Source: an uncultured Clostridia bacterium (lineage in GTDB: Bacteria; Bacillota; Clostridia; Peptostreptococcales; Anaerovoracaceae). Taken from it: 28,001 nt of DNA. The DNA lies in NCBI GenBank assembly GCA_937915045.1, contig CALDNM010000073.1, positions 1 to 28,001 on the forward strand, written 5' to 3'. How positions within the stretch are numbered: the stretch's first letter is position 1; each line of letters starts with the position of its first letter. This document shows, in pieces, positions 9,439 through 15,694 of the stretch. A program made the translations under genes and the position numbers. The notes under the pieces are model-generated. The model ran no database searches and was not told the origin of the DNA. It saw only the letters and a list, made by a program, of their open reading frames with translations.

Positions 9439-9444
9439 ATTATA
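9439..9444 (-). promoter_or_regulatory. Possible -10 box for ftsK
   Basis: Minus-strand TATAAT between the uppP stop and the ftsK start. The sequence at the -35 spacing (TATGCA) is poor, so this is only a candidate; ftsK may also be read from the uppP promoter. Confidence 0.3.
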
Positions 9445-9446
9445 CA

Positions 9447-10292
9447 CTATGCCACGAATAATGCATATACCACTACAACGGCTCCGAGTATCCAGGTATA
9501 AAACGAAAAGCCTTTGAGTGATTTCTGTGTAACGATCTTTATCATGGCCTTTATCGCGAATAGTCCCGCGAAGAAAGCGACTATCATTCCCGCTATGATC
9601 GGGCCTGTCGTGCCGGCAGGGATAACCGTCCCAGCGGCGTCTTTCATTTCGAATATGAACGATCCGAGTATAGACGGTACAGATATCAGAAACGCGAATC
9701 TCACCGCGAGCTCGCGGTCAAGATTAGTCATGAGTCCTCCGAAGAGACATGAGCCTGAACGCGATATTCCCGGAGTGATAGCGATCCCCTGCATCAGTCC
9801 TACCGCGACAGCATCTCTGAATCTCATATCCATTATTTGTTTATCGCTTTTGCCAAACTTTTCAGCTATCCAGAGGATAGTTCCTGTTATTATCAGCCCT
9901 GCTCCTATAACTACGAGATTTGAATAGAAGCCTTCGAAAGTTTTATTGAACAGGACTCCAATGATCCCCGTCGGGATTGTCGCGACTAAGATCATGAAGC
10001 CAAGTCTCCTTGTTTCATTTATATTGATGCGCGGCCCTCTTCCCTTGCATATATCCCCTATGCATCTTCCGAGTTCATATAGCAGTCTGATTATGTCTTT
10101 CCAGTAGACTACAAAAATAGAAAGAAGTGTCCCCATATGGAGCATGACCGTGAACCAGAGCACGCTGTCCCCGCTTATTCCAAAAAAATACTGTATAAGA
10201 GCAAGATGCCCCGAGCTGCTTATAGGGAGGTATTCAGCGAGTCCCTGTACGAGCCCGAGAAATACCGCCTGAAAATATGTCAATGTAGCCAA
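9447..10292 (-). CDS. uppP: Undecaprenyl-diphosphatase UppP/BacA
   Basis: A 281-residue polytopic membrane phosphatase that converts undecaprenyl diphosphate to the monophosphate, recycling the lipid carrier for peptidoglycan and teichoic acid. It also underlies bacitracin resistance. Both signature regions are present: 'GLVQGLAEYLPISSSGHL' with Q16/E20 (13-30) and 'PGISRSG' (174-180). The start codon is TTG at 10292: GGAGG lies nine bases upstream, the family begins at this point, and no better ATG is near. An extended -10 promoter precedes it inside the 3' end region of the next gene. Length is typical. Confidence 0.95.
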   Translation of the reverse strand: MATLTYFQAVFLGLVQGLAEYLPISSSGHLALIQYFFGISGDSVLWFTVMLHMGTLLSIFVVYWKDIIRLLYELGRCIGDICKGRGPRININETRRLGFMILVATIPTGIIGVLFNKTFEGFYSNLVVIGAGLIITGTILWIAEKFGKSDKQIMDMRFRDAVAVGLMQGIAITPGISRSGSCLFGGLMTNLDRELAVRFAFLISVPSILGSFIFEMKDAAGTVIPAGTTGPIIAGMIVAFFAGLFAIKAMIKIVTQKSLKGFSFYTWILGAVVVVYALFVA

Positions 10293-10339
10293 CTTATCTG
10301 TCCTCCAAAACTGTTTATTTTTAACAAAATATCCGTATG

Positions 10340-10368
10340 ATTATACCATATTTTACATGGTATCGAAA
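10340..10368 (-). promoter_or_regulatory. Promoter of uppP
   Basis: Minus-strand TATAAT (10345-10340) preceded by TGG (extended -10). A weak TTTCGA (10368-10363) lies 17 bp upstream, within the last codons of the phosphodiesterase gene. Predicted start is near 10333, leader about 40 bases. Confidence 0.6.
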
Positions 10369-11129
10369 TGACAAAAATCGCATGTAACGGATCCCGCTCT
10401 GTACTTCGTTATCATGTCCAGGATATCCGCGTCATCCTTCACATTCCAGAAATTCAGCTGAAGTCCGCGCGCCTTGCAGAATTTATATACCCTGCCGGTC
10501 ATATGTGCCGCGTGTATGCTCAATCCGGTAAAATCATTCCGCGAAGCTTTCATCGCGACCGGCATGACCGGAAAGTATTTGTGTGCCAGAAGATATATAT
10601 CCGGATCCGCGTTATACTTTTCTCTGCAGTAATAACGTAATGTGTTCAGTTTATTCGGATCGAAGCAGAGGATCATCGCGTTTCCGAGCAGGCTTTTTCT
10701 CGCCAGGATATCCGCGGCCCTTCTTATTGCTTCATCTGACATGCGTGTATCCTTGATCTCAACTACAGGAGCCATCCTGAATTCAGAACATATATCAGCG
10801 TATTCACCGAAAAAGCAGATCTTCTCATCCGGATAAACATCGATACCATTCCCGCCTGTGATCCTGATCTCACTTAACTGCCGCGCTGTCTTCGACCTGA
10901 CCGGATCGTCGATACCGCACATCCTTTTAAGCGAAGCGTCATGGCTTATAGCCAGATCGAAAGATCCGCCGTTTTTTTCATCGCGTGCCGTTTCATATAT
11001 ATCACATTCACAGCCCCAGAAGCCACTCTCACCGGCCAGCCTGAAGGCCGCGGCGGTATTTTCAGGCGCGATGCCCGACATACCTCTGTGAGCTATGAAA
11101 TTTGTGTCTGTCTTTCTGAAAAGCATCAT
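10353..11129 (-). CDS. Glycerophosphodiester phosphodiesterase family protein (cytosolic)
   Basis: A 258-residue GDPD-family (PF03009) domain with no signal peptide. The family cleaves glycerophosphodiesters to glycerol-3-phosphate and an alcohol. Catalytic and metal residues seen: H14-R15 ('AHRG'), E23 ('PENT'), E41 and D43 ('ECD'), H63 ('SHD') and E124/K126 ('VEIKD'). It is a clear paralogue of the C-terminal half of the secreted protein at 25389-27014: both share 'PENTAAAF', 'GFWG-ECD', 'RMCG', 'PVVEIKD' and 'MSDEA'. It has its own promoter (11153-11180) and stands between the rpmF terminator and uppP. Its likely job is recycling glycerophosphodiesters from lipid or wall-polymer turnover; the exact substrate is unknown. 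Confidence 0.88.
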   Translation of the reverse strand: MMLFRKTDTNFIAHRGMSGIAPENTAAAFRLAGESGFWGCECDIYETARDEKNGGSFDLAISHDASLKRMCGIDDPVRSKTARQLSEIRITGGNGIDVYPDEKICFFGEYADICSEFRMAPVVEIKDTRMSDEAIRRAADILARKSLLGNAMILCFDPNKLNTLRYYCREKYNADPDIYLLAHKYFPVMPVAMKASRNDFTGLSIHAAHMTGRVYKFCKARGLQLNFWNVKDDADILDMITKYRAGSVTCDFCHFDTM

Positions 11130-11152
11130 GTATTTCCTTTCTTTTCATAGAT

Positions 11153-11180
11153 ATAATACACTACATCGATCCAAATACAA
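11153..11180 (-). promoter_or_regulatory. Promoter of the cytosolic GDPD gene
   Basis: Minus strand TTGTAT (11180-11175), 16-bp spacer, TATTAT (11158-11153). It is placed between the rpmF terminator and the gene start, with AAGGAAA as the ribosome site. Confidence 0.6.
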
Positions 11181-11201
11181 ATCTTTCGCGAACATACAAA
11201 A

Positions 11202-11224
11202 GACGCGCGGAATGACCGCGCGTC
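11202..11224 (-). terminator. Rho-independent terminator after rpmF
   Basis: Perfect 9-bp GC-rich stem GACGCGCGG (11202-11210) / CCGCGCGTC (11216-11224) with a 5-base loop, followed on the minus strand by TTTTGT. Confidence 0.88.
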
Positions 11225-11248
11225 CTTAACATCATTTATAATGCCAAA

Positions 11249-11428
11249 CTATTTGCCTGCCATAACGTCCTTGCCGTCATAGTAGTTGCAGTTTGGGCAT
11301 ACTCTGTGCGGAAGCTTTGGCTCGTGGCACTGAGGGCAAATCGAAAGTCCAGGGGCTGCCTTCTTCATGTTCGGCGCTCTTCTGCTGTCTCTCTTTGCTT
11401 TTGATGTTTTCCTCTTAGGTACTGCCAT
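11249..11428 (-). CDS. rpmF: 50S ribosomal protein L32
   Basis: A 59-residue protein beginning 'MAVPKRKTSKAKRDSRRA', the hallmark N-terminus of L32. It carries the zinc-ribbon cysteines as C31-xx-C34 ('CPQC') and C44-xx-C47 ('CPNC'), so it is the zinc-binding (C+) form. GAAGGAGGTG lies at ideal distance before the ATG at 11428. It has its own near-consensus promoter and a strong terminator. L32 usually follows a yceD/DUF177 gene in Firmicutes; here ackA lies directly upstream and yceD is absent. The mRNA leader (about 58 bases) can form a small 5-bp hairpin (11467-11483). Confidence 0.95.
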   Translation of the reverse strand: MAVPKRKTSKAKRDSRRAPNMKKAAPGLSICPQCHEPKLPHRVCPNCNYYDGKDVMAGK

Positions 11429-11492
11429 TTCTACACCTCCTTCAGTCTGTTTCCTCTATACTTACAGCGATTGTTTTCATCGCAACTACTAA

Positions 11493-11521
11493 AGTATAAA
11501 GTCTCTCGCCCTTGTTGTCAA
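11493..11521 (-). promoter_or_regulatory. Promoter of rpmF
   Basis: Minus strand TTGACA (11521-11516), 17-bp spacer, TATACT (11498-11493): an excellent housekeeping promoter between the ackA stop and rpmF. The -35 sits inside a 13-base palindrome TTGTTG-T-CAACAA (11512-11524). Confidence 0.8.
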
Positions 11522-11528
11522 CAATTAT

Positions 11529-12728
11529 TTACAGAGCTTCAACGATATCTTTTGTCTCTCTCGCTATCATAAGCTCCTCATTTGTCGGTATGAGTACGAC
11601 TGCTACTCTTGAATCATCTCTCGAGATAACGCATTCCTGTCCTCTTACCTTATTCTTCACGAGATCGAGCTTTATACCAAGATTTCCAAGGTCGTTGCAG
11701 ATGAGGTCTCTCATCTGGATGTCGTTCTCTCCTACGCCAGCTGTGAATACTATAGCGTCTACGCCGTTCATCTCAGCGATGTAAGCTCCGATATAGAATC
11801 TTACTCTGTGAACGAATACCTTTATCGCGAGCTGAGCTCTTTCATTTCCTTCTTCAGCCGCTTTTTCAAGATCTCTGAAATCGCTCGATATGCCTGAAAT
11901 TCCAAGTACTCCGGACTTCTTATTGAGTATCTCGTTCGCTACGCCCTGATCAAGGTCAAGCTTCTCTCTGATATAAGTAACTATAGCAGGGTCCAGATCT
12001 CCGCATCTTGTACCCATAACGAGTCCCTCGAGCGGTGTGAATCCCATCGATGTATCTATGCATTTTCCTCTCTTGATAGCCGATACGGAAGCTCCGTTGC
12101 CAAGATGGCATGTGATGAGCTTCATATCATCAAGATTGTTGTTCAGGATAGCCGCAGCTCTCTGAGCTACATACTTATGTGATGTTCCGTGGAAGCCGTA
12201 TCTTCTGATGCCAAGATCCGTGTAATATTCATACGGAAGAGCATATATATATGACTCCGGAGGCATCGTCTGATGGAACGCTGTATCGAATACGCCTACC
12301 ATAGGAGTGTTCGGCATGAGTTTCTGGCAAGCCGCAATACCAAGAAGATTTGGCGGATTGTGCAGAGGCGCGAGTTCTGTACATTCTTCAAGAGCCGCGA
12401 TGACATCATCGTTGATAAGTACAGAATGAGCGTATTTTTCACCCGCGTGTACTACTCTGTGTCCAACAGCTCCTATCTCGCTCATGTCCTTGATGACTCC
12501 GTGTTCAGGATCAACTAAAGCAGCCAGAACCTGCGCGATCGCGTCGCTGTGGTCCTTCATTGGTGTTTCGTTTTTCCATTTAGCGGCATCTTTCTTTTCA
12601 TGCGTGATGACAGAACCGTCCATACCGATCCTCTCAACAAGTCCTTTTGCGAGAAGGATCTCTCCATCCATATCGATGACCTGGTACTTCAATGAAGAAC
12701 TTCCGCAGTTGATTACTAAGATTTTCAT
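11529..12728 (-). CDS. ackA: Acetate kinase
   Basis: A full-length 399-residue cytosolic acetate kinase. It interconverts acetyl phosphate + ADP with acetate + ATP, the ATP-yielding end of acetate fermentation. Seen: 'VINCGSSSLKY' at the N-terminus, 'VGHRVVHAGE', 'GFHGTSHKY', 'CHLGNGASVSAI' and 'FTAGVGEND', all family signatures. GGAGGAG precedes the ATG. The usual partner gene pta is not in the window. ackA has its own promoter and is followed by rpmF. Upstream lies tmcAL, whose enzyme consumes acetate and ATP. Confidence 0.97.
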   Translation of the reverse strand: MKILVINCGSSSLKYQVIDMDGEILLAKGLVERIGMDGSVITHEKKDAAKWKNETPMKDHSDAIAQVLAALVDPEHGVIKDMSEIGAVGHRVVHAGEKYAHSVLINDDVIAALEECTELAPLHNPPNLLGIAACQKLMPNTPMVGVFDTAFHQTMPPESYIYALPYEYYTDLGIRRYGFHGTSHKYVAQRAAAILNNNLDDMKLITCHLGNGASVSAIKRGKCIDTSMGFTPLEGLVMGTRCGDLDPAIVTYIREKLDLDQGVANEILNKKSGVLGISGISSDFRDLEKAAEEGNERAQLAIKVFVHRVRFYIGAYIAEMNGVDAIVFTAGVGENDIQMRDLICNDLGNLGIKLDLVKNKVRGQECVISRDDSRVAVVLIPTNEELMIARETKDIVEAL

Positions 12729-12768
12729 AAGTGTCTCCTCCGTTTTCGTTTTTACATATAACTACATC

Positions 12769-12797
12769 ATTATATTACGGCAATGGCTTATTTTCAA
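12769..12797 (-). promoter_or_regulatory. Promoter of ackA
   Basis: Minus strand TTGAAA (12797-12792), 17-bp spacer, TATAAT (12774-12769), in the gap between the tmcAL stop and the ackA start. Predicted leader is about 34 bases. Confidence 0.8.
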
Positions 12798-12807
12798 CAG
12801 CCAACCG

Positions 12808-13998
12808 TCATTTGATATAAGGCTTTTTTACAAAATCACTTTCTTTATAGATATTACTTCCAAACGCTAGCGAATACATATCCGATGCCTCTATATCAAG
12901 GCGAGCCATCTCATTTTCATCAGCTCCGCGTCCGATCTTAGTTATCACAGGTATCGATGCCGTCTCGTTTTCTTTTATATATTTCAGAAGCTTAGCTCCG
13001 TTTTCATTGAATCCGAGTATCCTCGCGTAAGGCGTGCACGCATGCAGATCACATTTCTGAAATCCCATAAGTATGTGCAGCAAAAGCCTTCTCATCCCTG
13101 TATCCGTATATCTCTTGGTGCCGACAGATGAAATCAGTTCCTCAAGAGTACCTGCCTTCCTGATATATTTGAGCAGTCTGTTCTCGATCCCTTCCTCGGC
13201 TCCAAATATCGAAGCAAGCTCTTCAGGCTTCCTCCTCAGAATTTCACTGCGAATAAGCGCGTAAAACCCCGGATCGTTTGGATCTGCCGGTCTGAAATCA
13301 TCAGATGCTATCACAGAAGCCGTGGTTTCAGGCACAAAACGCGCTGCATCTTCAGGTCTGCCTTCAATAATGGCTTTTCGCACAGCCGCTCCGCTCGCGA
13401 ATTCATTGCTTTCCGAGGAAGTATCTCCGTGAGCCGCGTCTGTTCTCTTTACAGTAATGGGTATTATGTCGTTGTTATGTCCTATCGCCTTCAGATACTC
13501 AACAGCCAGTATATTGTTTGGCTGCTTGAGCAGATCAGCGTATTTTGTGAGTTTTTGAACAGCTTCCTGCCTTGCTTTTGGAAACGAGACACCATTCTCA
13601 AGCTGTTTTTTCAGTTCTTCCCTGTATTCAGGCGGTTCAGCGATCAATATATCCGCAAGTTCTTTTAATGGGCCTGTATCTCCCGCTTCACTTCCAAAAC
13701 ACAAATGTGTCACGACACCTAAACCACGCATCACTGCGACAGCGCCTTCAGCAAAATATTCAGCGCTTCCTGTCGCGTATACGAATGGAAGTTCCAAAAC
13801 AAGATCCACCCCTGCTTCGACCGCCATTCCGGCCCTAGTCCACTTGTCACACAGAGCCGGTTCTCCGCGCTGCGTGAAATTTCCTGACATCACAGCCACT
13901 GTAAAATCGGCCTTACCTGTCAGTCTGGCTTTCGCCAGCTGACAGATATGGCCGTTATGCATTGGGTTATATTCAGCTATTATGCCTGTTACGTTCAC
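12808..13998 (-). CDS. tmcAL: tRNA(Met) cytidine acetate ligase TmcAL
   Basis: A 396-residue cytosolic enzyme (YlbM/UPF0348 family). TmcAL activates acetate with ATP and forms N4-acetylcytidine at the wobble base of elongator tRNA-Met. The N-terminal nucleotidyltransferase fold is clear: 'GIIAEYNPMHNGH' holds the HxGH motif (H14-H17), followed by 'VAVMSGNFTQRGEPAL' and 'LVLELPFVYATGSAEYFA', all typical of this family. Its ATG overlaps the stop of the coiled-coil gene by four bases (ATGA), so the two are translationally coupled. The Bacillus ylb cluster likewise links rsmD, coaD, ylbM and rpmF. Confidence 0.92.
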   Translation of the reverse strand: MNVTGIIAEYNPMHNGHICQLAKARLTGKADFTVAVMSGNFTQRGEPALCDKWTRAGMAVEAGVDLVLELPFVYATGSAEYFAEGAVAVMRGLGVVTHLCFGSEAGDTGPLKELADILIAEPPEYREELKKQLENGVSFPKARQEAVQKLTKYADLLKQPNNILAVEYLKAIGHNNDIIPITVKRTDAAHGDTSSESNEFASGAAVRKAIIEGRPEDAARFVPETTASVIASDDFRPADPNDPGFYALIRSEILRRKPEELASIFGAEEGIENRLLKYIRKAGTLEELISSVGTKRYTDTGMRRLLLHILMGFQKCDLHACTPYARILGFNENGAKLLKYIKENETASIPVITKIGRGADENEMARLDIEASDMYSLAFGSNIYKESDFVKKPYIK

Positions 13999-14621
13999 TG
14001 TTCCGGATAATCCTCATCTGGATAATCATCTTCATCGGAAAGAGCAGCATTATCAGAGACTTTTTCTTCAGGACTCATAGCTCCCGGCTCCTTTTCCTCA
14101 AGATTCATCGATGTGCGATACGCCATTTCCTTTATCTCTTCGCGGTTGCTCGCGAGAGTCGCGTTGACTTCATTGAAAGTGGTTTCAAGCTTGCTGAACA
14201 TATCTTCGAAATATGTCGCTGAGAGTTCATCCATCTTCTGCTGGAAATCGAAAAGAATACCATCGACATAATCATATGTGCTCATCTTGAGCTGACGTAT
14301 GTTCGATTCGGTGGCCTGCATGAGATCCGCTGACCTCTGCCTCGACTTCACAGTTATTTCATCTTGCGAGATCATCGATTCTGCCTGGTTCTGGGCGTCC
14401 TTGATGATAGTATCATACTCTGTCTTCGCTTCTCCCAGGATCCTGTCTCTTTCATTTTTTATCCACTGAGCCTGCTGTATTTCATCAGGAAGTTCAGTTC
14501 TGATCTCTTTAACTATCTCAAGAAGCTCTGTCGCGTCTACCATGATCTTCCCTGTAAGAGGAAATCCCGACGCAGTATCGACTATATCTTCGATTTCCGC
14601 AAGCAGATCTAAAACTTTCAT
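13995..14621 (-). CDS. Coiled-coil protein of unknown function in the coaD-tmcAL operon
   Basis: 208 residues, hydrophilic, with no signal peptide or membrane helix. The N-terminal 25 residues ('MKVLDLLAEIEDIVDTASGFPL') form an amphipathic opening. Residues about 35-180 are dense in Glu/Lys/Gln with heptad-like spacing, suggesting long coiled coil. The tail (from about 185) is very acidic ('DEDDYPDEDYPEQ'). It resembles the short H+-ATPase-subunit-H or DivIVA-like coiled-coil proteins seen at this place in clostridial genomes, but I cannot assign a function. GGAGG overlaps the end of coaD, and the gene overlaps tmcAL by four bases, so it is an integral operon member. Confidence 0.75.
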   Translation of the reverse strand: MKVLDLLAEIEDIVDTASGFPLTGKIMVDATELLEIVKEIRTELPDEIQQAQWIKNERDRILGEAKTEYDTIIKDAQNQAESMISQDEITVKSRQRSADLMQATESNIRQLKMSTYDYVDGILFDFQQKMDELSATYFEDMFSKLETTFNEVNATLASNREEIKEMAYRTSMNLEEKEPGAMSPEEKVSDNAALSDEDDYPDEDYPEQ

Positions 14622-14625
14622 ATAA

Positions 14626-15102
14626 TTACCTCCTGTTTTCCATCGTCTTCAGTACGATTTCCGGCACCAGTCCTTCTATACTGCCGCCGAGAGTAAATAC
14701 TTCCTTGGCCATAGACGAGCTGATAAAAGAATACTTCGGGTCAGTCATCAGAAAAACTGTTTCGACCTTATCTTCATAAAGCCGAGCATTCATCTGCGCC
14801 ATTGTTAGTTCGTATTCAAAATCCATGCTGCTCCTGAGCCCTCTGAATACCAGTGTGAACTGGTTGGTATTCACGTAATCAGCCAGAAGTCCGCAAAAAC
14901 TGTCGACCTTCAGATTAGGTATGTCTTTGCAAGCCTTTCTGATCATGTCCTGACGTTCATCGGTAGTGAACATAGGCTGCTTAGACGGGTTTTCGATTAT
15001 CCCAATCGTAAGCTCATCGCATATCTTCGCGGCTCGTTTTATCAGATCCATATGCCCGCATGTCATCGGGTCGAATGAACCGGCATAAAGCCCTTTATTC
15101 AT
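14626..15102 (-). CDS. coaD: Phosphopantetheine adenylyltransferase
   Basis: 158 residues; transfers AMP from ATP to 4'-phosphopantetheine, the penultimate step of coenzyme A synthesis. The start is placed at 15102, giving 'MNKGLYAGSFDPMTCGH' with the TxGH nucleotidyltransferase motif, because GGAGG (15113-15117) lies ten bases upstream. A longer frame from 15129 adds nine residues without a ribosome site. Other marks: 'FRGLRSSMDFEYE' and 'ISSSMAKEV', both typical. The next gene starts four bases after its stop. Confidence 0.95.
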   Translation of the reverse strand: MNKGLYAGSFDPMTCGHMDLIKRAAKICDELTIGIIENPSKQPMFTTDERQDMIRKACKDIPNLKVDSFCGLLADYVNTNQFTLVFRGLRSSMDFEYELTMAQMNARLYEDKVETVFLMTDPKYSFISSSMAKEVFTLGGSIEGLVPEIVLKTMENRR

Positions 15103-15142
15103 CTTTTCGCTGCCTCCAAATTCTTGCATTTATATAATTTTA

Positions 15143-15679
15143 TCACATAAATATCGACAGTACAACTCTGCCATATCTCTTCTCTTTGATTTTCTCGTAC
15201 TTGCCGATCATATCAGGGATCCTTTTTCCACGATCGTGTTCTGCTATTATGACGCCTCCTTCAGCGAGCAGACCCGCTGAGCTTATCGCGCTTATCGACT
15301 TTTCCAGAAGGTCCCCTTTATACGGCGGATCCAGCAGAAATATATCTGCCGGCCTCTCCAGTCTGTCGAGGACTTTCAAAAAATCGCCCTGGACTATTTC
15401 CGAACGGTCTTCTGCCCTGCAAAGAGCGACATTATCAGTTATGATTTTTATACTCGACCTTGCGTGATCCCCGAAAATACATTTATCTGCCCCGCGGCTC
15501 AGAGCTTCAAGCCCCAAATTCCCCGTCCCGGCGAAAAGATCGCAGACATACGCGTCCTCTATACGCCCCATTATAATGCTGAACATGGCCTCTTTCACCA
15601 TATCGGTAGTCGGCCTGACCGCGTTGTCAGCGGGAGCATTCAGTTTTCTTCCCTTGAATTCACCTGCAACTATCCTCAT
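15143..15679 (-). CDS. rsmD: 16S rRNA (guanine(966)-N2)-methyltransferase RsmD
   Basis: A 178-residue SAM-dependent methyltransferase. 'MRIVAGEFKGRKL' and 'RPTTDMVKEAMFSII' form the characteristic N-terminus, 'DLFAGTGNLGLEALSRGA' (47-64) is the SAM loop, and 'DPPY' (117-120) is the N6/N2-methyltransferase catalytic motif. It methylates G966 of 16S rRNA in the small subunit. It lies 15 bases after recG with a GGAGAA site and is followed by coaD, an order conserved across Firmicutes. Confidence 0.95.
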   Translation of the reverse strand: MRIVAGEFKGRKLNAPADNAVRPTTDMVKEAMFSIIMGRIEDAYVCDLFAGTGNLGLEALSRGADKCIFGDHARSSIKIITDNVALCRAEDRSEIVQGDFLKVLDRLERPADIFLLDPPYKGDLLEKSISAISSAGLLAEGGVIIAEHDRGKRIPDMIGKYEKIKEKRYGRVVLSIFM

Positions 15680-15694
15680 ATCATTATTCTCCGA

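Noticed and set aside
12782..12802. TGGCT/AGCCA hairpin considered as a tmcAL terminator
   Set aside because: Five-base stem with a long loop and no T-run; it overlaps the ackA -35.
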